Below, piece after piece: positions 1 through 8,394 of a stretch of 17,198 nucleotides of DNA. Made by a program: the position numbers and the translations under genes. This DNA comes from Leucogyrophana mollusca (lineage: Eukaryota; Basidiomycota; Agaricomycetes; Boletales). The notes under the pieces are model-generated. The model saw only the letters and a program-made list of their open reading frames with translations. It made no database searches and was not told the DNA's origin. The stretch covers positions 1 to 17,198 of the forward strand of contig MU266749.1 of the NCBI GenBank assembly GCA_021014945.1, written 5' to 3'. The first letter of the stretch is position 1. Every line of letters begins with the position of its first letter.

Positions 1-492
1 TTATTATTTATCCTCCGTCTGTCATACTAATCCTGTGTACATCGCCCCCTCCGTTTTCCGGACCCACTCCGTTCTCCGGAACTATTCCCCTTTGATCTTA
101 CTTATTGTTTCTTGCACCGGTTTCCGGTTACTGTACTCCGTAGCACAGCCCGACTCCGTACTATAAATATTGCTCCGATGTAACTATGTACTTCAGTTCA
201 AATATCAACTTAATCACCTCCTCTGCATTCCGTCTCTGATCTCCCCTCCGAATATCCTCTAAGTCTTTCCTTAAAAGACTTCCTCTGACTTCCTTAAAAC
301 TCTGTCCCTCTCCGATCCTTTCCAACCCTACTCCGAAATACGGAACTGAACTCGGACAAAGGCGCAGCACATAAGCTGAAGCCAACGTTCCACTCCGACT
401 CCGGAATCAGTTCGTTTGCTCCTATCTATATAACTACGCTTACTCCTTAGTCCGGAGTTCCCCGGAAAGCACCGGAGGAACCGGATTTGACA
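1..492 (+). mobile_element. LTR of retrotransposon family A, copy 1 (left end outside window)
   Basis: This stretch aligns along its whole length with 9850-10339, sharing the start near CCTCCGTCTGTCATACTA and the end CCGGATTTGACA. It is dense in CTCCG and TCCGG motifs, has a TATAAATA box and ends in CA, as an LTR should. The left end with the expected TG is cut off by the window. No primer-binding site or gag follows; a minus-strand gene fossil resumes right after base 492, so this is most likely a solo LTR or the inner end of a broken element. The superfamily cannot be told from an LTR alone; Ty3/Gypsy is a guess. Confidence 0.75.
162..169 (+). promoter_or_regulatory. TATA box of family A LTR copy 1
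   Basis: TATAAATA sits in the LTR and is kept unchanged in copy 2 at 10009-10016 although the bases around it differ by CpG-type changes. It would be the core promoter of the element, with transcription starting a few tens of bases downstream. Confidence 0.5.
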
Positions 493-2071
493 TCGTCGTT
501 AAGCACAACGTCGAGACCCTCTTGCTCATTGTTGCTACTGGTGTCGAGACCGCTAGAACACACTGTCAACTGCTCAGGGGTCATGTGATCGGACATGTCC
601 GTTGATACCAGGCCCCCCAGATAACATAGCAAGCTGGGATCTGGCATCTGTCTGTCGACCACAGGATTTGGAGTGACAGGGACTTGAGCGACTAAGGGCT
701 GGATGTTGCATTCCTCAAGCATCTTCATGGCTTGGTGGTCATCGGACATTGATATATCTTGGGTCATTGGCTGATCATCAGGTAGGTGGTATCGATCAGT
801 AAAACAATGTAAAGGCTAAAGGAGCGTGGGAGCCCTAACCTTGTGTACATTGACATCCTCAGCCTCTTCCACAGTACCCCCCCCCTCAACTGTGTTTCCT
901 CTAGTGTCAACAGTGGTGGTCTCTTTGTAACCCCTGCTGCTCATTTCCCCTGTCTCTTGTCCCTTTTCAAGTGGGGTTTCTACCCTTCGCTGCCCCATTA
1001 TCCTCCCCTTTGCCTTCTGGCCCCTTTTTGGTGTTGTCTTCGAGTTCTGGACCTCCGTTCCGCCTTCCCTTCCCCTTCCCTTTTGCTTTTGACTTGGCCT
1101 TACCCCTATACCCCTCCTCCTTGACTTCCCCCCTTTGCTCCTCCTTAGTCTCCATCTTTTGCCTTTGCCTTTGACTGTTCCTTTGTCTGTGCCCCCACCC
1201 TTGCCTTTGCGTTCAACTTGTCCTTACTCCTATCTTCTTCTTCTTCTTCTTCTTCTTCTTCCCACTCACCCTCCACATCCTCCTCTTCTTCCTTCTCAAT
1301 CTTCACTTTCCTCTCTTGCAGTCTTGCTTTCACTTTGGCCTTGCCCTTGACACTGTTTTTCTTGGCATATTCTTCAATAAGTTTGACTAAAAAAAACAAG
1401 TTCGGAATCAGGTCCTTGAGTGACTTCAACTGCAACTCCTCTCCATCCTTGTCCATGCTTCAAAAGTCCAAGCCTGCCTTACAGAATTTATCCCAGTACA
1501 CTTCAATGTCGACTTGCATATCGTGAATAAGTCTATGGTTGACAGACAATGAATACCACACCCACATGTTTTTACAATATTAGGGCATTCCTTCTGGACC
1601 AGACCAGGCATGTCCACGCTATGATCCTTCTCGAGGAGGTGCATATGCTCTTTCATATAGCCTGTAAACATTGATTCAAGTCACAGGTAGTAGTCAAATA
1701 CATTTGACTGCCACTTATCATCTGACGTGGCTTCCTCACCGTTGTTTACATCTTCCAGGAAACCTTACAGACTTTGTCAATGTAGCACATAGTCTGCTCT
1801 TACCATTGAAGGTGTCCTGCAATATAATTTATAATGGATCTGCTGCTTGTGTTGCGAAGACCTTGAATGATGTCCCTAGCATGCAAGTACCTGTAACATA
1901 GGTGCCTCACAGCCAAGCGATACCGTCCTGGGACGAGCCCGAGCGCTGTGACTGTAACCTCATTGGTCACTGGATCAGTTATGCTCTTGAACAATGAATA
2001 CTCATTGTCCTTGTTTTGGACCTGAAGACACTGTCGAAGGCATGAGTGGGCGTGCTCAGTATCAATGTCCT
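493..2071 (-). pseudogene. Multi-exon host gene fossil with K/E/G-rich C-terminal tail
   Basis: Coding signal on the minus strand can be followed in pieces. An exon opens after a likely acceptor (TTTAACCAG) near 2071 and runs to a good donor (GTAAGAGC) near 1804. A second piece at about 1763-1530 contains residues FLEDVNNGEEATSDD, then an in-frame TGA, then LESMFTGYMKEHMHLLEKD. The frame changes near 1530-1550, and a piece starting LIHDMQVDIEVYWDKF meets another TGA and leads into KLIEEYAKKNS and a lysine/glutamate-rich tail. Three overlapping frames (1145-1456, 967-1155, 816-998) share the low-complexity tail, so slippage frameshifts are likely. A possible intron (about 770-838) joins a last acidic piece that stops where the family A LTR begins. 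The stops would revert to CGA by a single T to C change. I do not recognise the family; the tail looks like a charged, disordered region. Confidence 0.5.
1233..1261. repeat. (TTC)n microsatellite coding poly-glutamate
   Basis: An uninterrupted TTC run reads as GAA codons on the minus strand, giving nine consecutive glutamates in the tail of the gene fossil. Such runs slip easily and may explain the neighbouring frame changes. Confidence 0.85.
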
Positions 2072-2423
2072 GGTTAAACGCAAAGGAGACAGGTGCACAA
2101 TGGAGAGTCATTATGATGTGGTATTGGATTGTGGCTGTGAATATGTATGTAAGTGAATGTTTTCACTGTTCAGCAATATTTGGGAAATTTGCACTGACTA
2201 AACATTCCCACCCAAAAGGCCACGTGCCATTGCACTCACAGCGTTAAACATTCCTTAGGCTTGGGCACTGGTAAAGAAATCATGGATATACAATACTCGT
2301 ACAGCAACATATGGTGAGTAAGTAGTGAGTGAGTCAAGTTATGGCGGCAATGGAAAGTTAAGGAAAGTGTGGTTGAGAAGGCAGGAGGACGAAGTGGTGA
2401 TGTGGGGAGCACAATAGCAAAGG

Positions 2424-2543
2424 TCACATGTTATAGGTATGAGCAATGAACTTCATTGTCAGCAAGAGAAGTAGTTCATTTGCAATGCACTCAGTGGTTG
2501 GGATGCCTTTCCTTTCATAGTAACCTCCGTCAAAGGTCCAGTG
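2424..2543 (-). pseudogene. Short coding remnant, probably an upstream exon of the same fossil
   Basis: An open frame of 39 codons reads HWTFDGGYYERKGIP and then TTECIANELLLLLTMKFI, ending at TGA. The composition looks like protein rather than noise. It has no usable ATG and is bounded upstream by an in-frame TGA. It lies 350 bases upstream of the next coding piece on the same strand, so it may be an earlier exon of that gene. The stretch between them (2072-2423) shows no clear coding. Function unknown. Confidence 0.35.
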
Positions 2544-2546
2544 TCA

Positions 2547-2999
2547 AGTTAACAGCATCTAAACAGACTCTCGGGCATGTGAGCAGGGTCAGAGCACACA
2601 ATTAGTTTCCACAACACACAGTGAAGGATGGGCACTTGAACTAGGACCACCACTTGAACTGATCAACCATATCACTTGTACCTCCCATTTTATGGCCTCG
2701 GATTCACTAACATATCATTGATTATTAGTATAGGTATGATTGTGCATTGAAGATACATTGTATGGTGGAATTTCTATTGGGTTTTTAAGCTTAGGAATGT
2801 TGCAGGTGAGGTGCCAGTTACATGCTGGTTGAGCTGTCTTTATCAACGCCATGACAGTCACTTATCACATTGAAATCATTATCTTACCCTAAGATATGCC
2901 TTTTTTTGGAAAGGGCCCTTGCACTCGGGCCCTGCCTGTCCTTCTGCATTGATTCAGCACTACACTTGTAATCTCAAGTCCTCACACTTCACTGCAACA
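2547..2999. other. No gene seen; GGGCCC hairpin inside
   Basis: I see no convincing coding frame here. The only structure is a perfect 7-bp stem, AGGGCCC at 2912-2918 pairing with GGGCCCT at 2927-2933 over an 8-base loop, beside a run of seven T. Its role is unknown. Confidence 0.4.
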
Positions 3000-3089
3000 A
3001 TGGTTAGCGGAGCTCGATTGGTTACCAAGGAAAATCCAGCTAGCAAGCCAAGAAAGAGAAAATGTGATTGGAAGCTGAACAAGATTTGA
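3000..3089 (+). pseudogene. Possible N-terminal fragment with basic NLS-like stretch
   Basis: A 29-residue frame starts at ATG 3000 and contains KENPASKPRKRKCDWK, which resembles a basic nuclear localisation stretch. It ends at TGA, and the same frame stays open for a further 25 or so codons, so the TGA may be a mutated CGA. The purine-rich opposite strand would be an artefact. No domain is recognised; the case rests on composition only. Confidence 0.25.
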
Positions 3090-3480
3090 CAAAGGCAGAG
3101 CATCAAAAAGCTGGTTGGCTCAAACCAAAACTGGTTGAATACAACCTGGAGTCTCCAATACTGAAACTGGCCACTAATGAATGACAAGCATGAGGATGTG
3201 TCTTGACAAACAATGATTAGCTTTTGGTGGTAATAACACAATAACACTTCAGTAAGCACTTATCGGGCTGATTTAGTCCATCATCCCAAATTGGGGACTG
3301 ATTCAAGTGGTGATGTATCATGATTTCTGCTACTTTTCAAAGATTTGTTTGTAATAAAAACAAAACACATTGGATGACACTAGAAAGATGGGCAGTGGAC
3401 TACTAAGGCTATACAGAGAGGCTACGAAAGTCTGATTTAAAAAATATTGTGTTGTTCTGTAGTATGGGGTACTTGAAATT
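3090..3480. other. No feature seen
   Basis: AT-rich sequence with short A and T runs. No coding frame, RNA box or repeat shared with other parts of the window was found. Confidence 0.4.
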
Positions 3481-3483
3481 TCG

Positions 3484-3780
3484 GTGATTCAAGTGCACGT
3501 CCTACACTGTAAGGCTGAAGACATGCTACTTCTGACAGCCGGAATCATGGGGGACAGTGACCTTAGTACACGGCTTGCCTGGCTCATACCAACTCTGCAA
3601 CACAACCAGGCTTGCCACTGTCAATTGTCAATTGTCAATCGCCCGAACATGAGGCTAACAAACACCAGAACTGTGCTGGTAAGACAATGGCTGGTCAATG
3701 CTGCTGCTGTGCCAAACTCAGAGGCAGAATGAACCCTAAACCCAGGTGCGGGCACTGTGGGCTTATTTGTTGTCATTTGT
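3484..3780 (+). pseudogene. Weak coding remnant, two overlapping frames
   Basis: A frame from 3484 reads AEDMLLLTAGIMGDSDLSTR and stops at 3732. An overlapping frame carries a cysteine-rich piece (AGQCCCCAKLRG and then CGHCGLICC). Neither is a known domain. The cluster of cysteine pairs could be a decayed zinc-binding segment, but the same pattern can come by chance from TGC/TGT-rich DNA. Confidence 0.2.
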
Positions 3781-3818
3781 CTACTTACTATTGATATTTA
3801 TGGTCATATTGTGTTTAT

Positions 3819-3860
3819 CTCTCTTTCTACTCAGACAATCTCTCTTTCTACTCAGACAAT
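3819..3860. repeat. Perfect 21-bp tandem duplication
   Basis: The 21-base unit beginning CTCTCTTTCTACTCAGACAA occurs twice head to tail (3819-3839 and 3840-3860) without a mismatch. A related, decayed version (CTCTTCTATCAGACAGTC) lies near 4090, so the unit belongs to the larger repeat cluster that follows. Confidence 0.9.
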
Positions 3861-4440
3861 CTGTTAGCACCTTCCAAACGCGCACAAGCATGTCTTTGCT
3901 CCCAAATAGGGAGTGGGATGGAGCCCAGAGACCTGAATGTGAAGTCTGTTGGTGCATCCCAAACACACACAAGCACGTCTGTGCTCCCAAATTGGGAGTG
4001 GGAGCCCAGACACCCAAACATGACTGGCAGCCCTGAACATGTGCAAGCATATATATCCCTCAAATAGATGGCTGGCTTGTGTTTATCCCCTCTTCTATCA
4101 GACAGTCTCGTGGGCACATCCCAAATGTGCACAAGCATGTCTGTGCTCCCAAATAGGGGGTGGGATTGAGCCCAGAGACCCAAACACAACTGGCAACCCT
4201 GAATATGTGCAAGCATGTATATCCCTCAAATAGAAGGCAGGGCAATCATTGGCCATCGTAGGGTACTGGGTGCAGCTCAAATGCATACAAGCACATCCAG
4301 TTCCCTAGCGCGGAGTGGGCCAGAATGCTGAGGCTTCATGTGCACAAGTGCGTCCGGTTCCCAAGTGGGTAAGTGAGCTAACCTGAATGTGCATGAGCGT
4401 GTGGTCCCTACAGAAGGGGGGGGTGTAAATGGGCAGGTAC
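3861..4440. repeat. Degenerate tandem repeat cluster
   Basis: A core like CACAAGCATGTCTGTGCTCC followed by CAAATAGGGAGTGGG recurs near 3884, 3968 and 4130, with more worn versions near 4286, 4341 and 4390. Longer units also share GTGCAAGCATGTATATCCC with CTCAAATAG (near 4037 and 4206). Units vary from roughly 60 to 170 bases, so this is an old, diverged tandem array. The apparent ORFs in all frames share cysteine-rich repeats that follow from the DNA repeat and are not taken as genes. Confidence 0.7.
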
Positions 4441-4880
4441 AACAGGGTACTGAGTTCTGGGGAGCAGAGGGGGGTATACAGACGTACAAGTGTAAGTAGT
4501 GTAATAACAACAATAAAAATGAATGATAATGAATAATAAACAATGGTGGGCTGGATATAACTACACATTAGCCATTCAGGATACAGTGCTAAATGTCATT
4601 GCTCTTTGATGGCCCTTTATCTTCTACCTTTTCTGCTAGTTTGTGAGACCTTGGCTGCAGTCTTCAAGTCCACAGCATATCAGATTCATTTGCTTTCGTC
4701 TCTTACTACTACATACAGATGCTCTCAATTACTACAGCCATGATAGTTTACCCAACAAGCTCTTGATAATCACTAGAATTGGGTCCTGGGCTCTAAGTGT
4801 TACAACATTGACTAAGTTGTCATGTATAAACCATCCATTCTGTGTGCATGACGTGGTTAACTTCTGCATTGTGAACTAGG
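4441..4880. other. No feature seen
   Basis: No coding frame with protein-like composition and no repeat shared with other parts of the window. Short frames exist but are at the level expected by chance. Confidence 0.35.
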
Positions 4881-4900
4881 TGCGTGTGTTGCAAACTCTG

Positions 4901-4991
4901 TATATGTGTGTGTATTGTGGACATTGTATGTGTGTGTGTGTATGTGTGTGTATTGTGGACATTGTATATATGTATGTGTGTGTGTGTGTGT
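4901..4991. repeat. TG-rich minisatellite
   Basis: Runs of (TG)n alternate with an exact 19-base unit, TGTATTGTGGACATTGTAT, at 4911-4929 and 4949-4967. The array ends in nine or more TG units followed by TCGCAAAAG. Frames reading through it consist of V/C or T/H repeats and are not genes. Confidence 0.85.
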
Positions 4992-5165
4992 CGCAAAAGT
5001 GGCTGTGTGTTGCAAAATATTAATGTTACAAATGGAATAGCATACAGATCCAGAAATATCTGGGAGGATCCATACCTTATTTGTATTTAGTTCAACTGGG
5101 GTATTAAAGAGATGGGAATGATAAAGCAAGACCCTGCTTCCCAACTTTCAACTCACTTCTCAACG

Positions 5166-5402
5166 ATGGACCAGATTGACCATGTGTTCGGTAAATCATC
5201 AAACCCACAACCTACTAGGGGCAGACAGAATGCCTCACAGTGGAGGAAGTCAGCACAGAAGGGGAACAAGAGGAAGCCAGCAGCCAAAGCTGTCACTGTG
5301 GTAGTGGTTGATCTTAAACCAAATGAGAAGTTGGAGTCAGATGATGAATCTACGAAAACCACTGGGATGGATGAAGAAGAGGATTCTGTCATTGGTGTTT
5401 AA
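5166..5402 (+). CDS. Small hypothetical protein with basic centre and acidic tail
   Basis: ATG at 5166 opens a 78-codon frame ending in TAA at 5400-5402. The start at 5112 gives a longer version, but protein-like composition begins near MDQIDHVFGKSSN. The middle is basic (KGNKRKPAAKA, NLS-like), and the end is acidic (ESDDESTKTTGMDEEEDS). Such charge segregation is common in nuclear proteins, but the sequence is low-complexity and no domain can be named. It may be one exon of a broken gene, since no flanking partner, intron or promoter is evident. Confidence is moderate that it was coding, low that it is expressed. Confidence 0.35.
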   Translation: MDQIDHVFGKSSNPQPTRGRQNASQWRKSAQKGNKRKPAAKAVTVVVVDLKPNEKLESDDESTKTTGMDEEEDSVIGV

Positions 5403-5643
5403 AGGGTCAATTGTGGGTACATAATGGTCCTGCAGTGTGGTGTGGCTTCCTGAAAGATGGTGTTTCCCAGATTCCCAGGTAGCTCACACAGTCTCCACAA
5501 ACATTTGAGTTCTCATAGCCACTTATGCAGGGGCAACAGTCCCCCCTGGCTCTGCGTTACCAGTTGATGTACGCATGTTCCTCATTGTTGATTGTTGGTT
5601 GTTTATCTGGCTAATAAGGTTTTATTAGCGATGTAATACATGC
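5403..5643. other. No gene seen; short AT hairpin
   Basis: No protein-like frame. CTAATAA at 5611-5617 pairs with TTATTAG at 5622-5628 over a 4-base loop, a small hairpin of unknown meaning. Confidence 0.35.
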
Positions 5644-6033
5644 CTAGATACAGGCTGCATCTTGCGTTGCATCATGGAAGGATGCAACAACGGCATTTGC
5701 ATTGCCTCAAAAGAGGGTGAAAGTGGGTGCATTAGCAAAGGGGAGAAGCAACTGGTTGAGGAACAGTTTGTGTGTGTTTACTGACCGTCTCAAGATTATT
5801 ACCGCATATTTCAGAAAGAACTCATCCCAGTTGTCCACAGCTTGGCAGATGATAGGATCCCGAGGCGCAGAGCCATACCGCTTGCATGCGGCCCCGCGGT
5901 TCGGGTAGAAAGCAACTTTCCCACAATGTGCAGCCTTGTTGAAAAGTGCGCTCTCTTTGCTTGTGCACTTAATGTGCTCTCTAACCACACATCCTTAGCA
6001 AAACCTTTGATTTCATCTTGGCCCGCGGGCTAA
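5644..6033 (-). pseudogene. Unidentified gene fossil with one frameshift and one internal TGA
   Basis: The minus strand reads DEIKGFAKDVW near 6018-5986, then shifts frame into REHIKCTSKESALFNKAAHC, AFYPNRGAACKRYGSAPRDP and NWDEFFLKYAVIILRR. After TFTLF an in-frame TGA follows, then GNANAVVASFHDATQDAACI and a TAG at 5644-5646. The two sides of the TGA share one frame, so it probably replaced CGA. The one-base frameshift near 5985 is the second break. I cannot assign a family; it may be one of the repeated hypothetical genes of Agaricomycetes. The plus-strand frame over the same bases is a shadow. Confidence 0.5.
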
Positions 6034-6192
6034 ACAACTGTGGACTACCTTGTCATGCTGCCTCTAGTCAGGTTCACTGAGAATGTCTTTGTTTACCAGA
6101 TGGACCCCTGGGACGTGCTCGTCAAATCCTTTGGTGAAGATATGAGTATGAAGTTAGGAAATAAGCACTGAATTTCTGACAATACTCTCATT

Positions 6193-6396
6193 TCACAAGC
6201 ATTTGAGGGGGGGGGACTTGTGGTGGGTAGAGTTGGTCAAAGGAGAGCTAGTAAAAGGTGCCAGGGGTCTCAGAGGAGGATTTGGAGTCCTAGATACATA
6301 GATAGTAGCCATGTCACTTAGGGTTAGGATCACATCAACCACCAGGTTTGCTGGCTCGTCACCACCTTGGGGCTCAGTCAATAGGGGAGTTGGCTT
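6193..6396 (-). pseudogene. Proline-rich coding remnant
   Basis: The minus strand reads KPTPLLTEPQGGDEPANLVV, DVILTLSDMATIYVSRTP and then a proline/serine/threonine-rich stretch, ending at 6193. An acceptor-like ATTAAG precedes the lysine codon, so this may be a downstream exon of the gene at 6513-6703. The proline-rich end suggests a disordered region. No domain recognised, and no intact start. Confidence 0.35.
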
Positions 6397-6512
6397 AATA
6401 GATAAGTCAAAACACCTACAAAATATTATTTATTTGAGGATGTAAAGGAATAACTCACTTATCTGTTCAAGAGCTCGCTTCTCATATTATTATTATTCTC
6501 TGCAAGTTTGGC

Positions 6513-6703
6513 TCACTTGTGAGCCTTTCGTGCTGCATCACGGACCTTCCTGGCCTACAAAAAGAATTGCTTAGTATAACACTGTGGATCAGTGTAAATG
6601 ATATTACCGAGAACTGTCCTGGCTGTCTTGTAGTATCTTCTACAATCTCACCTTCTTCTAGACCCTCTGCCTCACTCATTGTGATATTACTCAAATCACC
6701 CAT
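6513..6703 (-). pseudogene. Acidic/basic small protein, spliced, with exon cut by a solo LTR
   Basis: Exon 6703-6608 reads MGDLSNITMSEAEGLEEGEI and VEDTTRQPGQFS. A 53-bp intron follows (6607-6555, GTAATATC to TTTTTGTAG), and the next exon continues in frame as ARKVRDAARKAHK and stops at 6513-6515. The splice sites and kept frame argue for real coding. Without the LTR and one copy of its target duplication, the frame also extends upstream (ENTSV, then GVKSN) to a CAG acceptor near 6863, so the LTR sits in an exon. The true protein may have been longer at both ends. The basic RKVRDAARKAHK could form a helix. Function unknown. Confidence 0.45.
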
Positions 6704-6717
6704 GTTACTTTTAACAC

Positions 6718-6847
6718 CCACATATTGAAACTCGGAAGAGCTAGGAGGGACTTAGCCACTATTGGGGCAACATCTTAAACAAGTGCAGCATAGCAGGACA
6801 GAGCTGTACACACCAGAAAGTGCATAATCAACAGAATGAACACCACA
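6718..6847 (-). mobile_element. Solo family B (Copia-type) LTR with CCACA target duplication
   Basis: The LTR proper is 6723-6842 on the minus strand, from TGTTCATTCTGTTGATTATG to a worn end CTTCCGAGTTTCAATA. It lacks its middle, including the repeated TTACTTACTCTGGAC box. CCACA flanks it exactly on both sides (6718-6722 and 6843-6847), the 5-bp duplication typical of LTR-element integration. No internal element sequence remains, so it is a solo LTR left by recombination between the two LTRs. Confidence 0.8.
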
Positions 6848-6934
6848 CTGGTGTTTTCTGGAGGAGATCAAGGTTTAGATAACAATCAGTGATCAAGAAA
6901 AACTATCATTATGATTTTACTATTGTCTCCTGAC

Positions 6935-7066
6935 TTTGCTCCAGGAAGAGGATCATTGGTTTATTGTCTTCAGCACCACACTTAGATAAAATTCTACCAC
7001 ATATACAAATTTTATCTAAGTGTGGTGCTGAGGACAATAAACCAATGATCCTCTTCCTGAGGCAAA
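6935..7066. repeat. 59-bp near-perfect inverted repeat with 14-base loop
   Basis: 6935-6993 is the reverse complement of 7008-7066 with only three mismatches; the inner 51 bp have one (a position that would be a G:U pair in RNA). The loop is 14 bases long. The arms contain CAGCACCACACTTAGATAAA and are not found elsewhere in the window. A transcript would fold into a long hairpin; as DNA it could extrude a cruciform. It may be a foldback element, a hairpin RNA source or a recent template-switch duplication. No TA or other target duplication was found at the ends. Confidence 0.9.
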
Positions 7067-7508
7067 TTCAGAAGATACTAGTCCACCCCCTCTCCACCAC
7101 AACTCAAAGCATATACAGAGCAGGGGTGGTGTGACACTGTTTACACCCGACAACTACAGACAGGCAATGTACTTTATGCAGAACCTATTGTTATTATTAT
7201 AAGGAGTGTCAGCCTCCAAATCAGGACAAATCAATATAGTACTCTTTGCCTTCATATTCTCATAGAAGGCTTGTCAGAAGGTGAAGAACAGCAAACATGA
7301 CAACTTTGTTTAGTGGACCAAGGATGTTACAGAGGACAAGGAGGCCTTGATGGTCCTCTAACCACCATTACCACTGTATGCAGATGGAGTGCCACCATGG
7401 TACGCTGAAGGAGGTGGTGAGCTCATAAGTGACCCAGCTTGACAAAAACCATCAGAGACTCATGCATAGGGTTTATGCAGATGGACATGTTGGTGCTAGA
7501 GAACAATG
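7067..7508. other. Mostly non-coding; one short coding-like trace
   Basis: Only a 22-codon minus-strand trace near 7364-7428, MSSPPPSAYHGGTPSAYSGN, looks protein-like; it ends at TAG and has no partner exon. The rest shows nothing I can name. Confidence 0.3.
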
Positions 7509-7851
7509 TGTTGGTTCTGCTGATTCTGCACTCTCTGGTGTGCACTGCCTTGGTGTTGTGCACTGCTGTGCACCTGGACAGTAGAGCTCTGTCCTGCTAT
7601 GCTTTGCTTGTTTCACATGCTGTACTCACTGCCCTGCTGTGCTACCTGTGTATCCACAGTCTATCCTGTAGATATATAGCTACAATGTGTCTATAGTTAG
7701 TTTTCCTTTGGTTAATTACTCTGGACCAATAGGTATGATATTTACGTTTATATCACTAATATACTGGTTACTTACTCTGGACTAATAGTTCCAGTACTTA
7801 AGGCTGCCCCAATGGTGGCTAAGTCACTCCTAGCTCTTCTGAACTTCAACA
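7509..7851 (+). mobile_element. Family B (Copia-type) 5' LTR, full length, 343 bp
   Basis: Begins TGTTGGTTCTGCTGATTC and ends GAACTTCAACA, so the ends are TGTT...AACA. It holds a TATATA core in GTAGATATATAGCTAC (7667-7682) and two copies of the box TTA(C/A)TTACTCTGGAC. A primer-binding site follows directly, which shows that this was a 5' LTR rather than a solo LTR. The element body after the primer site is lost except for a short leader. Confidence 0.8.
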
Positions 7852-7874
7852 GGTTATGAGCCCCGCGCTCTAGC
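7852..7874 (+). promoter_or_regulatory. Primer-binding site, anticodon half of initiator tRNA-Met
   Basis: GGTTATGAGCCCCGCGCTC follows the LTR end without a gap. Its complement is the anticodon arm of initiator tRNA-Met (GGGGCTCATAACC, with CAU anticodon). Priming from the internal half-tRNA is known for Drosophila copia and yeast Ty5. Confidence 0.75.
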
Positions 7875-7907
7875 AACTTTAACAAGTCTCTAGATTGTCT
7901 CTACTTA

Positions 7908-7983
7908 GTCCCACTAGGTGGGCTGCCTTAAGCACTGGCACTAGTGTCCAGAGTAAGTAACTAAGGGAAACAAACTATTGACA
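7908..7983 (-). mobile_element. Family B LTR fragment, inverted
   Basis: Reads, on the minus strand, the GTTTGTTTCCCTTAG, TTACTTACTCTGGACACTAG and GTGCTTAAGGCAGCCC parts of the family B LTR. Both ends are missing. It lies between the leader of the previous element and another LTR start, so it is debris of rearrangement. Confidence 0.7.
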
Positions 7984-7987
7984 ATGT

Positions 7988-8394
7988 TGTTCGCTCTGGT
8001 GATTGCCATGATCCTGTGCACTCTGTTAAAGCTGGGAAGCTAACTAGCCACCAGACCTAGCAGTCCAGAGTAAGTAACCAAAGTATTAGCAGTATAAGTG
8101 CACATAGTAGCATACCTAGCAGTCCAGAGTAAATAACCAAGGGAAACGAACTATGGACTCGATGTATCTATATATCTACGCAATAAGGCAGTACAATGAG
8201 CATCTAAAGCGAAACATAGCAATTAAAGGAGCTGTACAGTAACTGCATGCACAGCAGTGCATAGGATAATAGCAGTGCTCACCAGTGTGCACCAGAAGGT
8301 GTGGAATCACCAGAACGAATACACTCCTGTGTATACAGGTACTGTACTACTTATATCTTACTATGTTCACTTACTATACTTGCTGTACTCACCA
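7988..8394 (+). mobile_element. Older family B LTR fragment, host of a nested LTR
   Basis: The LTR start TGTTCGCTCTGGTGATTGCC at 7988 leads to ...TGTGCACTC at 8023. After a nested LTR the sequence resumes as CACTCCTGTGTATACAGG and TACTGTACTAC, matching the same region of the LTR at 12640. It ends near 8394 where a second short element begins; its 3' half is gone. Confidence 0.65.
8019..8326 (-). mobile_element. Nested solo family B LTR with CACTC target duplication
   Basis: The LTR spans 8024-8321 on the minus strand (TATTCGTTCTGGTGATTCC to GCTTTAACA). CACTC occurs at 8019-8023 and again at 8322-8326. The flanks belong to one older plus-strand LTR, so this copy jumped into an LTR of its own family in the opposite orientation. 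The end base pair has changed from TG to TA. Confidence 0.75.

Noticed and set aside
843..1526. Several plus-strand ORFs rich in Ser, Pro and Leu
   Set aside because: They are the reverse of the lysine/glutamate-rich minus-strand tail and the TTC microsatellite; their composition follows from the pyrimidine-rich strand.
2960..3259. 99-residue minus-strand ORF
   Set aside because: Hydrophobic mixture with no motif; the plus strand has a more protein-like basic stretch over the same bases. Neither is strong.
3746..4286. Many overlapping ORFs with repeated Cys/His/Trp motifs
   Set aside because: All frames on both strands show the same repeats, which reflect the DNA tandem array and not a zinc-finger protein.
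4857..5144. T-H repeat protein on the minus strand
   Set aside because: Translation of a TG minisatellite.
7439..7696. Cys/Leu-rich ORF resembling a membrane protein, also at 10558-10787, 12373-12853, 12971-13153 and 13818-14006
   Set aside because: These lie inside family B LTRs and share the same LTR-derived residues; LTRs do not code for protein.
7504..7986. CAATG before 7509 and again at 7982-7986 as a target duplication
   Set aside because: The right end would not finish in CA, and the enclosed LTR parts point in opposite directions, so chance is as likely.
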